Shown in pieces: positions 37,975 through 47,499 of a stretch of DNA of 64,000 nucleotides. The DNA is taken from positions 62,001-126,000 of the forward strand of contig CAVSEY010000029.1 of NCBI GenBank assembly GCA_963727035.1, in the 5' to 3' direction. The notes under the pieces were generated by a model. The model saw only the letters and a program-made list of their open reading frames with translations, did not search any database and had not been told where the DNA came from. This DNA is from Rhodoblastus sp963727035 (GTDB taxonomy: Bacteria > Pseudomonadota > Alphaproteobacteria > Rhizobiales > Beijerinckiaceae). Position 1 is the first letter of the stretch, and every line of letters starts with the position of its first letter. A program made the translations under genes and the position numbers.

Positions 37975-38568
37975 ATGCATCAGATTCGCAAAATCTGCGT
38001 TTATTGCGGTTCGTCGGTCGGCGAGGACCCGGCCTTTGTCGCGGCGGCGCGGGATTTGGGGCGGACGCTCGCGGAAAACGACATCGGCCTGGTCTATGGC
38101 GGCGGCGCCCTTGGCCTGATGGGGGCGGTGGCCCGTGCGGCGCGGGAGGCCGGCGGCCACGTCACCGGAATCATCCCGCATTTCCTGGAGAAGCGCGAAC
38201 ATGCGCTCGACAACGTGCAGGAGTTGATCGTCGTCGACGACATGCACGAGCGCAAGCGGCTGATGTTCGAAAAAGCCGACGCCTTCATCGCGCTGCCGGG
38301 CGGGATCGGCACGCTGGAGGAACTGGTCGAACAGCTGACCTGGGTGCAGTTGCAGCGCCACGACAAGCCGGTGCTGATCGCCGACATCGGCGGCTTCTGG
38401 GCTCCGCTGCTGGCGCTGATCGACCATATGCGCGCCCAGGCCTTCATCCGGCCGGAATATGAGGCGCGCTATCTGGTGCGCGACAAGGTCGAGGACATTG
38501 TTCCGGCGCTGCGCGAGGCCTTTGCAAACGCCCGCGCCTCGCATCTGGCTTTGCGCCCGGAGTTTTGA
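37975..38568 (+). CDS. LOG-family protein (TIGR00730-type nucleotide phosphoribohydrolase)
   Basis: 197 residues with a Rossmann-like core: VYCGSSVGEDPAF at residues 8-20, YGGGALGLMGAVARAA and the signature LPGGIGTLEELVEQLTW. LOG enzymes remove ribose 5-phosphate from cytokinin nucleotides or AMP. ATG 37975 follows AAGGGAGAGC. The gene ends 5 bp before the left end of the palindromic element, which may act as its 3' flank. A longer frame that runs antisense through pepN is not used. Confidence 0.92.
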   Translation: MHQIRKICVYCGSSVGEDPAFVAAARDLGRTLAENDIGLVYGGGALGLMGAVARAAREAGGHVTGIIPHFLEKREHALDNVQELIVVDDMHERKRLMFEKADAFIALPGGIGTLEELVEQLTWVQLQRHDKPVLIADIGGFWAPLLALIDHMRAQAFIRPEYEARYLVRDKVEDIVPALREAFANARASHLALRPEF

Positions 38569-38572
38569 GTTT

Positions 38573-38912
38573 GCTTAGAGCCTTTTCCGACCAGACTGGC
38601 GCGATCTGCCGAGGGGATTTCGCGCCGTGGCAAGGAGGGTGGCGACGGCCGTGTCGGGGACACGGCCGAGCCGCACGACGCGGCTACGGCGCGAAAGCCC
38701 CCGGCCCCGCGAACCGGGATGTTTCCCGGTTCGCCGTTCCAAGACGAGCCCAAGTCGGAAACATCCGACTTGGGCGGGGTTCGTTTTCGGCGGACGCCCG
38801 GTGCGGCGCGCGCCTCGACCGCATCCCTGATGCGCTCTTCGGCGCGCGCCTGCCGGATCGTCTCACCGAAAGCGAACAGATGGCGTCAGTCTGGTCGGAA
38901 AAGGCTCTAAGC
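38573..38912. mobile_element. 340-bp palindromic element with 26-bp terminal inverted repeats
   Basis: The ends 38573-38598 and 38887-38912 are perfect 26-bp inverted repeats (GCTTAGAGCC...CAGACTG). Between them lie three further hairpins: 10-bp stem at 38646-38668, 11-bp stem at 38709-38734 and 12-bp stem at 38748-38775, each with a 3-4 base loop. No protein is encoded. This architecture suggests a non-autonomous MITE-like or repeat-hairpin element. It fills the gap exactly between the LOG stop and the stop of the convergent gene at 38914. Confidence 0.7.
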
Positions 38913-38913
38913 C

Positions 38914-39699
38914 TCAGTCGTCCGAAATCGCATCGGGGCCGATCGCGCCGCGGTCGGTCCGCACCACCCAGTTCCGGCCGCGATGCTCGATGCGTTCGAC
39001 CGTCGCGCCGCCGAGCAGGACGTCGCCGGGCTCGACCCTTTCCATTCCCTCCGGCCCTTCGATCCAGGCATGGCCGCCTTCGACGCCGCGCAGGACATAG
39101 GCGCGATAGGGTCCAAGCGCGGCATGCAGGCCAGGAGCGGGAAGGGGCGGCGGCGCCTGCGTCGGACGGGGCAGCGGCTTGCCGATCGAGGCGGTCGGCA
39201 TGCGGTCCACCTTGGCTTTAGCCATTTTCTCGGCTTCGGACCTGACCTTGTCGAGCTTCGAGCGAAGCTGCGAGGCGCTCGCCGCCGCGTCGGCCTTGGC
39301 GTTGGCGATATTCTGCTGGAGCGCGACGATGGTCGCCTCGGCGGCGCGGGACTTGCGCGCCTCGGCGTCGAGCTTGTTCCTCAGGCTTTCGACATGAACG
39401 CGCAGCGCCGCCAGTTCGTTGCCTTGCGCCTTGGTGGTTTCGACGGCTTGCGCCGCCGCCATCGCGACGGGATCGGGTTTCGCGGGCGCGGGCTGGACGA
39501 AGGCGTCCATGCGATAGGCGGCGGCCCAGCCGAGACCGATCGTCAGCAGCAGGGCCGCGCCGGACGCGGCGAAAAAACGCCGCTTTTCTCGACGCGAATC
39601 GACAGCGCGGAATTCGATCTCAGGCCTCTCGTCGGCATGGAGCCGGAAGGGCTCACGAGGCGCCGGTACGGGTTTCGAAGGCGGGATGAGGTCGTGCAT
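38914..39699 (-). CDS. Membrane-anchored coiled-coil protein with GspC-like C-terminal domain
   Basis: 261 residues. A short N-terminus, one membrane helix at about residues 44-62 (FAASGAALLLTIGLGWAAAY), then a long coiled coil (about 85-160, rich in Ala, Glu, Lys), a Pro-rich linker and a small C-terminal domain (YRAYVLRGVEGGHAWIEG; VEPGDVLLGGATVERIEHRG). The C-terminal pattern resembles the homology region of GspC or PilP-type proteins, but no secretion or pilus genes are nearby. Function unknown. Confidence 0.72.
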   Translation of the reverse strand: MHDLIPPSKPVPAPREPFRLHADERPEIEFRAVDSRREKRRFFAASGAALLLTIGLGWAAAYRMDAFVQPAPAKPDPVAMAAAQAVETTKAQGNELAALRVHVESLRNKLDAEARKSRAAEATIVALQQNIANAKADAAASASQLRSKLDKVRSEAEKMAKAKVDRMPTASIGKPLPRPTQAPPPLPAPGLHAALGPYRAYVLRGVEGGHAWIEGPEGMERVEPGDVLLGGATVERIEHRGRNWVVRTDRGAIGPDAISDD

Positions 39700-39815
39700 G
39701 GTCGGCTCCGGGCGGACGATCTTCGTCCGTTTCCATGACCCGGCATCTTCCGGCTTTCGGATTAACCCATGATTAACGACGCTGCGATTTTTGCCGCGCC
39801 TGTCGCCGATTTACA

Positions 39816-41987
39816 TCACTCCGCCGCGGCGGAGCCGGTCGCCGGCAGGCGGGCGAGCAAGGCGATCAAGGCGCGGTCTTGCATCAGCGCCGCGCGCTCC
39901 TTGCGCTGGATCCAGGCGGAGGCCTCTTCGAGCGTGCGCGCCTCGCTGAGCTTGGCGATCGCCATCGCCCGCTCGGGCGTGATGTCGCCGCGCGCGCGAT
40001 GGACGGCGGGCGGCAGGAAGGCCTGGTGAAGGTCGCGGAACTCCGGGTCCTCGTGAAGGACGCGCAGCCCGTCCGCCTTGTCGAAGCCTTCCGACGCGAG
40101 TTCGGCGGACAGGGCGTTGGCGCGCGTCGCGATCGGCGGCGGCGCGCGTTCCTCGGGCGTCGCCAGCAGGCCGATCCGGCGGAAGGCCAGGCCCACCGAT
40201 TTCAACCCGGTGCCCCAGGACAACGGGATCGCCAGGATCAGGCCGGCGATGGTGGGAGACATCCAGGCGGCGAGCGAAGGCGAAATCAGAAGCGCCGCGA
40301 CCAGCGAAATGACGCCGAGAATGACATGGTCGCGGTGGCGGCGGATGATCGACTTGAACGGCACGGAGCCGTCGTCGCGCCGCTGCGGCTCCCATCCGGT
40401 GTCGAAGCCGAACAGGATGTGCAGCACATGGCCGGAATGGATCATCATCATGATCGGCGCGAGCAGGGCCGACATCAACACCTCGAACAGGGTCGAGAAC
40501 ACGAGCCGTATCGCGCCGCCCGCGCCGCGCCGGGTCGGGCCGTCGAACAAGGCGATGATCAGGCCGAAAAGTTTCGGGGCCAGCAGCACCGCCATGGTGA
40601 GGATGAACAGCGCCAGCGACCGCTCGGCGTCGAACACCGGCCAGGTCGGGTACAAGGTGAAATCGCGGGAAAAATATTCCGGACGGATATATTTCGCCTG
40701 CAGGACCAGCAGAATGCCGACCAGCAGCTGGGCGAGCCAGAACGGCGAGGCGAGATAGGCCATGATTCCGGTGGCGAAATGCTGGCGGGTCGCCGGGACG
40801 AACCCCTTGGCCGCAAGCACGCTGATATGCTGGAGATTGCCCTGGCACCAGCGCCGGTCGCGAATGGCCGTGTCGATCAGCGAGGGCGGGCATTCCTCGA
40901 AGGAGCCCGGCAGCGACGGCAGCATATAGACGCCATAGCCGGCGCGGCGCATCAGCGCGGCCTCGACGAAATCGTGCGAGAGGATATGGCCGCCGAAGGG
41001 CGGCTTGCCCCTGAGATGGGGCAGGCCGCAATGGTCGGCGAAGGCTTTGACGCGAATGATCGCATTATGGCCCCAGTAATTGCCGTCGCGGCCCATCCAG
41101 CATGAAAGGCCGTCGGCGATGACCGGACCGTAGATTCGGGCGGCGAATTGCTGGACCCGGGCGAAAAGCGTGTTGCGGTTGATGATCAGCGGCAGGGTCT
41201 GGATGACGCCGGCGTCGGGATCGGCCTCCATCGTCGCCGCGAGCGAAACGATGGCGTGGCCGGTCATCAGGCTGTCGGCGTCGAGCACGACCATATGGTC
41301 GTAAGAAGCGCCCCAGCGCGAGACGAAATCGCCGACATTGCCCGCCTTGCGCGCGGTGTTCCTGGCGCGGTGGCGGTAATAGACGCGGGCCTGCGGCCCG
41401 AGCCGGCGCCGCAGGGAGATCAGCGCCCGCTCCTCCGCGATCCAGACGTCGGGATCGGTCGAATCCGACAGCAGGAACCAGTCGAAGGCCGCGCCATGGC
41501 CGGTCGCCTCGACGTCCTCGTGGATCGCCTGGATCGCCCCGAACACGCGCGACGGCGCCTCGTTGAAGATCGGCATGATGACGGCGTTGCGGGTATTCAG
41601 CCTGTCCGGCAAGGCCGCCGGCCTGGGGCGGCCGACCAGCAGATGGAGGAAGCCGACGATCGCGGCGGCGAAGGACAGCGCGATCCAGGAGAAATTGGCG
41701 AGGAACAGGACGAGCAGCGCCCATTTCAGCAAAGTGATGCCGCCGACGTCGATGACGAGGAACATCTGGTAGCCGCCCCAGGCTGTCAGGGCGAGGCCGC
41801 CGCCATAGGTGACGAGTCGCGACAGCCAGGGCGTGGGGACGTTGCGGACGAATTTGCGCCGCTCCTTGGCCGCGTCGAAGCGAAACAGCTTCTGCTCCGG
41901 CATGGGAATCGGGGATTCCTTGGGCATGGCCGGCGCGCGCGGCGCGACGGCGGCCGAAGAGGGGGCGGAATCCATTACAGCGTCCAT
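39816..41987 (-). CDS. opgH: Glucan biosynthesis glucosyltransferase OpgH (MdoH)
   Basis: 723 residues. Membrane helices flank a GT2 catalytic domain with VIMPIFNEAPSRVFGAI, FLLSDSTDPDVW, VVLDADSLMTG, and the C-terminal GT2 motif RRWCQGN. Multiple helices follow at about residues 410-600. It makes the linear beta-1,2-linked glucan backbone of osmoregulated periplasmic glucans at the inner membrane, using UDP-glucose. Its start overlaps the opgG stop by 13 bp, so the two are translated together. Confidence 0.94.
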   Translation of the reverse strand: MDAVMDSAPSSAAVAPRAPAMPKESPIPMPEQKLFRFDAAKERRKFVRNVPTPWLSRLVTYGGGLALTAWGGYQMFLVIDVGGITLLKWALLVLFLANFSWIALSFAAAIVGFLHLLVGRPRPAALPDRLNTRNAVIMPIFNEAPSRVFGAIQAIHEDVEATGHGAAFDWFLLSDSTDPDVWIAEERALISLRRRLGPQARVYYRHRARNTARKAGNVGDFVSRWGASYDHMVVLDADSLMTGHAIVSLAATMEADPDAGVIQTLPLIINRNTLFARVQQFAARIYGPVIADGLSCWMGRDGNYWGHNAIIRVKAFADHCGLPHLRGKPPFGGHILSHDFVEAALMRRAGYGVYMLPSLPGSFEECPPSLIDTAIRDRRWCQGNLQHISVLAAKGFVPATRQHFATGIMAYLASPFWLAQLLVGILLVLQAKYIRPEYFSRDFTLYPTWPVFDAERSLALFILTMAVLLAPKLFGLIIALFDGPTRRGAGGAIRLVFSTLFEVLMSALLAPIMMMIHSGHVLHILFGFDTGWEPQRRDDGSVPFKSIIRRHRDHVILGVISLVAALLISPSLAAWMSPTIAGLILAIPLSWGTGLKSVGLAFRRIGLLATPEERAPPPIATRANALSAELASEGFDKADGLRVLHEDPEFRDLHQAFLPPAVHRARGDITPERAMAIAKLSEARTLEEASAWIQRKERAALMQDRALIALLARLPATGSAAAE

Positions 41988-43504
41988 CGGTAAAGCCAGG
42001 TCTCGGTCTGGGGCGCGCCCTGGAAATCCAGCGTCAGGCGGATCTCGCAGGCGGTCTCGCCGGCGGGATCGATGTCGAACCGCACATAGCAGCTCTTGCG
42101 CTCCGCCGCCGCATAGACGTGCTGGGCGACGACTTTTCCAGGGTTGACGGAAAGATTGGGGGTGAGGGCGGCGACGCGGGCTGGATCGCTGAAGGACTCG
42201 CCGCGAAATTCAACCAGGAAGCGCCTCTGCTTGGCGCCCGGGGCGTGTCCGCCGCGCGAATTGATCGTCTCCGCGGCGGCCGGGCGCGAAGGCGGCGTCC
42301 AGCACCAGAACTGGCGATAGGCGAAATCCGCCTGCTGGCCTTTGACCAGCGGGGTCTTCGAGCGCCAGAAGGCGACGATGTTCTGGGCGGTTTCGTTGTC
42401 GGAGGGAATTTCGACCAGCTCCACCGAGCCTTCGCCCCAATCGCCGATCGGCTCGACCCAGAGCGAGGGGCGCAGTTCCCAATGGGCGTCGAAATCGTAG
42501 AAGTCGTTGAAGGCGCGATTGCGCTGGAGGAAGCCGAACCCCTTGGGATTCTGGTCCACGAATTCGGAAATCTGGAGGGTGGAGCGGTTGCTGACCGGCC
42601 GCCAGATCCATTCGCCGCGCCCGGAGTACATTTGCAGACCGCCGATTTCTTCCGCCGCCGCGCGCACGTCGTCGTCGCCGCGCCGGTCGATCGGGCTGAA
42701 CAGGCTGGTCGCGCCCGTGGTCGCGAGGCCGAAGAAATCGATCGCCGTGCGGGGGAACAGCGACGACTCGACGTCGATGATGGTGGCGTCGCCGGGATGG
42801 AGCGTGAAGCGATAGGCGCCGGCGACGCTGTCGGAATCGAGCAGGGCGCTGATCGTCAAGGCGTTGTCGGCGACGGTCCCCTTCTCGATCCACACCGCCC
42901 GGAACAGGGGGAATTCCTCGCCGCGCGCGTCGCCGGTGCGGATCGAGAGCCCGCGCGAGGTCACGCCGAAGTTCTGGCCCGGCGCGGCGGAGCGGAAGAA
43001 GCTCGCGCCCTGGAAGACCGCCAGTTCGCGCAATTCGCCGCGATCGTTGCGCTGCAGCACCCGGAAGCCGGAAAAATCGAGATTGGTCGGCGGCGCGCGC
43101 AGCCGCAGCCCGCCGAAATCGAAATTGGCCGCGTCGTAATCGAGCTTCCGCGCCGCGCCGTTCTCGACCAGATTGATCTGCATCGGCGAGGTATAGACGA
43201 AGCCGCGATGCAGGGGCTCGATGACGAAGCCGCTGGACTTGTCGTTCCAGATCAGCCCCTCGGGCTTGGTCTTGATCGCCGCGAAAGCCTCGCGCGTCAA
43301 ATCGGAAAAGGCGCCGGGCAGATCCGTCGAGGGCGCGGAAAAGGACTTGGCCGCGAGGCTTTTCGCCAGTTCGACCACGGTGGCGTGGCTGAATGGCGCG
43401 GCTTGCGGCGCCTGGCCGTCGGCGAGGGCGGGGGAGACGGGGTTGACGGCGGCGTAAGCGGCGGCTGTTCCGGCCAGTTGCAAGAGGTCGCGTCGCTTCA
43501 GCAT
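41975..43504 (-). CDS. opgG: Periplasmic glucan biosynthesis protein OpgG (MdoG), Tat-type signal
   Basis: 509 residues from ATG 43504. The N-terminus MLKRRDLLQLAGTAAAYAA is a twin-arginine-like signal, then the family body with LIWNDKSSGFVIEPLHRGF, QRNRAFNDFYDFDAHWELRPSLWVEP and WSPN-region equivalents, and a C-terminal immunoglobulin-like domain. It acts in the periplasm on nascent glucan, probably in branching or release. It is the first gene of the opgG-opgH pair; the 184-bp gap to glmU is the likely divergent promoter. Confidence 0.94.
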   Translation of the reverse strand: MLKRRDLLQLAGTAAAYAAVNPVSPALADGQAPQAAPFSHATVVELAKSLAAKSFSAPSTDLPGAFSDLTREAFAAIKTKPEGLIWNDKSSGFVIEPLHRGFVYTSPMQINLVENGAARKLDYDAANFDFGGLRLRAPPTNLDFSGFRVLQRNDRGELRELAVFQGASFFRSAAPGQNFGVTSRGLSIRTGDARGEEFPLFRAVWIEKGTVADNALTISALLDSDSVAGAYRFTLHPGDATIIDVESSLFPRTAIDFFGLATTGATSLFSPIDRRGDDDVRAAAEEIGGLQMYSGRGEWIWRPVSNRSTLQISEFVDQNPKGFGFLQRNRAFNDFYDFDAHWELRPSLWVEPIGDWGEGSVELVEIPSDNETAQNIVAFWRSKTPLVKGQQADFAYRQFWCWTPPSRPAAAETINSRGGHAPGAKQRRFLVEFRGESFSDPARVAALTPNLSVNPGKVVAQHVYAAAERKSCYVRFDIDPAGETACEIRLTLDFQGAPQTETWLYRWTL

Positions 43505-43688
43505 CGACAGGGCCGTCCAATCCGTCCCGATAAGGTGGTTGCGGGGCTGGGCGGATCGCCCGTTCGCGCGCAAATTTTCTAATTCTGCGGGTTATACCGC
43601 AATTTGCAGCGGAGGCGAGGCTGATTTTTCGCTTTGCGGGCTTTTACCGCTCGCCTATACCTGCCGGGCGATTTCTTGGGGAACTCTG

Positions 43689-45068
43689 ATGAAGACGCCA
43701 AAGGACCCCGGCGCCGCACCGCGCCGTTGCCTCGCGGTCGTGCTGGCCGCCGGCGAGGGCAAGCGCATGCGCTCCGGCCTGCCGAAAGCGCTGCACCCCG
43801 TGGCGGGGCGCTCCATGCTCGCCCATGTGCTCGACGCCGTAGCCAAGGCGGGCGCCGACGCGCTCGCGGTGGTCGTCGGCCCGGGGCGCGAGGACGTCGC
43901 CGCCGAAGCGCGCTTGTCGGCGCCGCACGCCCGCGTCTTCGTCCAGGCCGAGCGGCTTGGCACCGCCCACGCGGTTCTGGCGGCGCGCGAAGCGATCGCC
44001 GAGGGCTATGACGACATTCTGGTCCTGTTCGCCGACACGCCTTTGGTCCGGCCCGAAACCCTTTCGCATTTGCGCCAGAAGCTCAGCCAGGGCGCGGGCT
44101 TGGTGGCGCTGGGCTTCGCGCCTTCCGACCCGACCGGCTATGGCCGCCTGCTGACCGACGCCGACGGCGCGCTGCTGGCGATTCGCGAACACAAGGACGC
44201 CAGCCCTGAGGAATTGGCGGTCGGAGCCTGCAACGCCGGGCTGATGGCGCTCGACGGCGCCCGCGCGATTCCCTGGCTGTCGCGGATCGGCGACGCCAAC
44301 GCCCAGCGCGAATATTACCTGCCCGACGCGGTGGCGATCGCGCGGGGCGAGGGCGCGGCCTGCGCGCTGGTCATGGCGGCGCCGGAGGAAGTGCTCGGCG
44401 TCAATGACCGCGTCCAGCTCGCCGCCGCCGAAGCCGAAATCCAGAACCGGCTGCGCCGCGCCGCCATGCTGAACGGAGCGACCCTGGTCGCGCCGGAGAC
44501 GGTGTTCTTTTCCCATGACACGGTCTTGGGGACGGATGTCCTGGTCGAGCCCCATGTCGTTTTCGGCCCCGGCGTGAGCGTCGGCGACGGCTGCGTCATC
44601 CATGCCTTCTCGCATCTCGAAGGCGCGACTCTGGCGACTAATGTCACGATCGGCCCCTATGCCCGCCTGCGTCCGGGCGCGAGGTTGGCGACCAGGGCGA
44701 AGGTCGGCAATTTCGTCGAGATCAAGAAGGCGGAGATCGGCGAGGGCGCCAAGGTCAATCATCTGACCTATGTCGGCGACGCCGAGATCGGCCCGCGCGC
44801 CAATATCGGCGCCGGCGTCATCACCTGCAATTACGACGGCTTCATGAAATATCGCACCAGGATCGGCGCCGACGCCTTCATCGGCTCGAATTCGGCGCTG
44901 GTCGCGCCGGTCGAGATCGGCGACCGCGCCTTTGTCGGCTCGGGCTCGGTGGTGACGCAAAATGTCGAGGCCGACGCTTTGGCGATTGCGCGCGGCCGGC
45001 AGGCGGTCCTCCCCGGCTGGGCGACGGCTTTTCGCAAGAAAATGGCGGCGCTCAAGGCGGCGAAGTGA
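43689..45068 (+). CDS. glmU: Bifunctional GlmU (GlcN-1-P acetyltransferase / GlcNAc-1-P uridylyltransferase)
   Basis: 459 residues, the usual size. The N-terminal pyrophosphorylase domain has VLAAGEGKRMRSGLPKALHP at about residues 17-36. The C-terminal half is a left-handed beta-helix of hexapeptide repeats, with IKKAEIGEGAKVNHLTYVGD and ANIGAGVITCNYDG for acetyl-CoA and sugar binding. It produces UDP-GlcNAc for peptidoglycan and lipid A. ATG 43689 is favoured by alignment; glmS follows 6 kb later on the same strand but is not adjacent. Confidence 0.96.
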   Translation: MKTPKDPGAAPRRCLAVVLAAGEGKRMRSGLPKALHPVAGRSMLAHVLDAVAKAGADALAVVVGPGREDVAAEARLSAPHARVFVQAERLGTAHAVLAAREAIAEGYDDILVLFADTPLVRPETLSHLRQKLSQGAGLVALGFAPSDPTGYGRLLTDADGALLAIREHKDASPEELAVGACNAGLMALDGARAIPWLSRIGDANAQREYYLPDAVAIARGEGAACALVMAAPEEVLGVNDRVQLAAAEAEIQNRLRRAAMLNGATLVAPETVFFSHDTVLGTDVLVEPHVVFGPGVSVGDGCVIHAFSHLEGATLATNVTIGPYARLRPGARLATRAKVGNFVEIKKAEIGEGAKVNHLTYVGDAEIGPRANIGAGVITCNYDGFMKYRTRIGADAFIGSNSALVAPVEIGDRAFVGSGSVVTQNVEADALAIARGRQAVLPGWATAFRKKMAALKAAK

Positions 45069-45222
45069 ACGCCTGCGACAGGGTGTGTCCTCTGGGGCGG
45101 CGCTTGCAGCCAGACATTTGGCGCCGAGCGCCGGTTGGAGCGGGAGAGTCGCCATCGACCCGAAGCGACCGGGCGGCGAGAAAGAGAACGGAAGCGATGT
45201 CTTGGGATGGATAGGCGGCGAT

Positions 45223-47396
45223 TCAGCGGGCCCTTTGACCTTTTGAGTTTTTGGGTCGAGCGGACAGGCAGCGCAGGCGCGCGGAAAGCAAGAAGCGCCG
45301 GTCGGCGTTGAGGCCGACGAAAATGTCGAAATCGCCCGGCTCCAGCTTCCATTCGAGAGCGGCGTCGAGGCCCGAGAGGTCTTCAGCCGCCAGGGTGAGG
45401 GCGACGGTCTTTTTCTGCCGGGGCGCCAGTTCGACCTTGGTCCAGCCTTTGAGCTCCAGAACCGGCGGCGCGGCGGCGGCGACACGGTCGCGGGAAAACA
45501 GAAAGATGGTTTCCTGCGCTGGCCGGTCGGAAAGATTATGCGCCTCCACCTCGACCTTGATGCTTTCGCCCGGCCGGAATTCCTCCCGGTCGAGTCGGAG
45601 ATCGCGCAGTTTGACCTCGGCGTAGGACAGCCCGTGGCCGAAGGGGAACAGCGGCTCGTTCGGCGTGTCGATATATTTGCTGGTGAAGGGATCGCTCGGA
45701 TTGGCCGGGCGGGCGGCGGGGCGCTCGGCGAAAAAGATCGGAATCTGCCCCACGGCGCGCGGCCAGGTGACGGGAAGGCGCCCGGTCGGATTGAATCGTC
45801 CGGTCAGAACCTCGGCGATCGCCTCGCCGGCCCCCGCGCCGAGAAACCAGGTCGCGACCAAAGCGCCGGCGCGCTCGGCCAGGAAGGGAACGATCAGAGG
45901 CCTGCCGGAGGAAAGAAGGGCGACGACCGGCCGTCCGGTCGAAAGAACGGCTTCGGCCAGTTCGCGCTGGCTCCCGGGCAGTCCGGGCCGCGCCCGGCTC
46001 GCCGCCTCGCCGCTCATCCGCGCGGCCTCGCCGACGCAGAGAATGACCGCGTCGGCGCCCTCGCACAGCGCCCGCGCCGCGCCAATGCCGCTCATGTCGT
46101 CGTCCGTGATGGCGACGCCTTGTTCGTGGACGATTTCGCGGTCGGGCAGGGCGGCGCGCAGGCCTTCGAGAATGGACGAACATTGGCGCGGGTCGGCGGC
46201 CAGCATCCAGGGGCCGACCATTTCCTCGCGTGCGTCGGCGAGCGGGCCGACCACGGCGATGCGGCGGATGTTTTCGCCGAGCGGCAATATTCCGTCATTG
46301 GTCAGAAGCGTGATGGCGCGCCGGGCGGCGTCGAGGGCCAGCTTTTTCGCCGCGTCCGAGGACGCGCGTTGATGTCTGGTTCGCGCGGAGGTAGGGATCG
46401 TCGAACAGGCCAAGCCTCATTTTGAGAATCAGGATTCGCCGCACCGCCGCGTCGATGTCCTCCATCTCGCGCGATCCCGCGCGACAGCGCCTCGGGCATG
46501 GCGGAAAAATAGACGCCGCTGACCATGTCGATGTCCACGCCGGCCTTGAGCGCCAGACCGGCCGCTTCGGCGCGGTCGGCGGCGACGCCATGGTCGATCA
46601 GCTCATCGATGGCGGCGTAATCGCTCATGATCACCCCGTCGAAACCGAGTTTTTCGCGCAGCCAGCCGCGCAGCAGCGGGACATTGGCGGTCATGGGGAC
46701 GCCGCCGACCGAATTGAACGCCGACATGATCGCGGCGCAGCCGGCTTCGACGGCGGCGCGGAACGGCGGCAGGTAAGTTTCATGCACGGCGCGTTCGGAG
46801 AGGTCGGCGGCGGCATATTCGCGCCCCGCCAGGGCGGCGCCGCCGCAGCAGAAATGTTTGGCGGTCGCGGCGAGCGAATCGGGCGCGGCGAGATCGCCGC
46901 CCTGGAAGCCCCGCACCTTGGCGGCGGCGAAACGCGCCCCGAGCAGCGGGTCTTCGCCGGCGCCTTCGGCCATGCGGCCCCAGCGCGGGTCGCGGGCGAT
47001 GTCGAGCATGGGCGCGAAGGTCAGATCGGCGCCGTCGGCGGCGGCCTCGCGCGCCGCCTCCCGCGCCGTGCGCTCCCAGATATCGGGGTCGAAGGCGCCA
47101 GCCTCGGCGAGCGGAATGGGGAAGGCGGTCCGGTGACCATGAAGGACATCGACGCCGAAAAACAAAGGTATGCCGAGCCTCGTCTCCTCCACCGCGAGCT
47201 TCTGGAAGCGGTCGGTCGCCTCGCGGCCCCATATGTTCAGCAGCGAGCCGACCGCGCCGGCGCGCACGGCTTCCGTCGTCGCTTCGCCGCGAACCGGCCC
47301 GGTCGGCGCGGAACCCGCCGGCGACATGGTCATCTGGCCGAGCTTCTCGGCGAGGGTCATTTTCGCGATCAGCTTTTCGATCCCGTTCAGGTCCAT
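45223..47396 (-). CDS. Glycoside hydrolase family 3 beta-glucosidase (BglX-like), two frameshifts
   Basis: About 725 residues after correction. N-terminal TIM barrel with MTLAEKLGQMTM, LDIARDPRWGRMAEG, AKHFCCGGAA and the nucleophile-bearing GVIMSDYAAIDEL; then the alpha/beta sandwich (ITLLTNDGILPLGENIRRIAVVG) and a C-terminal fibronectin-III-like domain. The frame breaks near 46468-46473 (CGCGCG, restoring IAREMEDIDAAV) and near 46373-46376 (ACACAT-like, restoring NQTHQRASSDAAKK). No signal peptide is visible. It likely cleaves beta-linked gluco-oligosaccharides, possibly glucan fragments from the opg pathway (inference). Confidence 0.88.
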
Positions 47397-47499
47397 TTCC
47401 GAATCCCGCTGCCTTGGCTTGCCCTACGCGTTCACGATGATGTTATAAGCTTCGTGGGACTTCGCAAATTCGGGCGGCGGGGAATGCGGTCGGGAATCC

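Noticed and set aside
35935..38568. Plus-strand open frame running through pepN into the LOG gene.
   Set aside because: The part before 37975 is antisense to aminopeptidase N; only the last 197 codons with their own ribosome site are coding.
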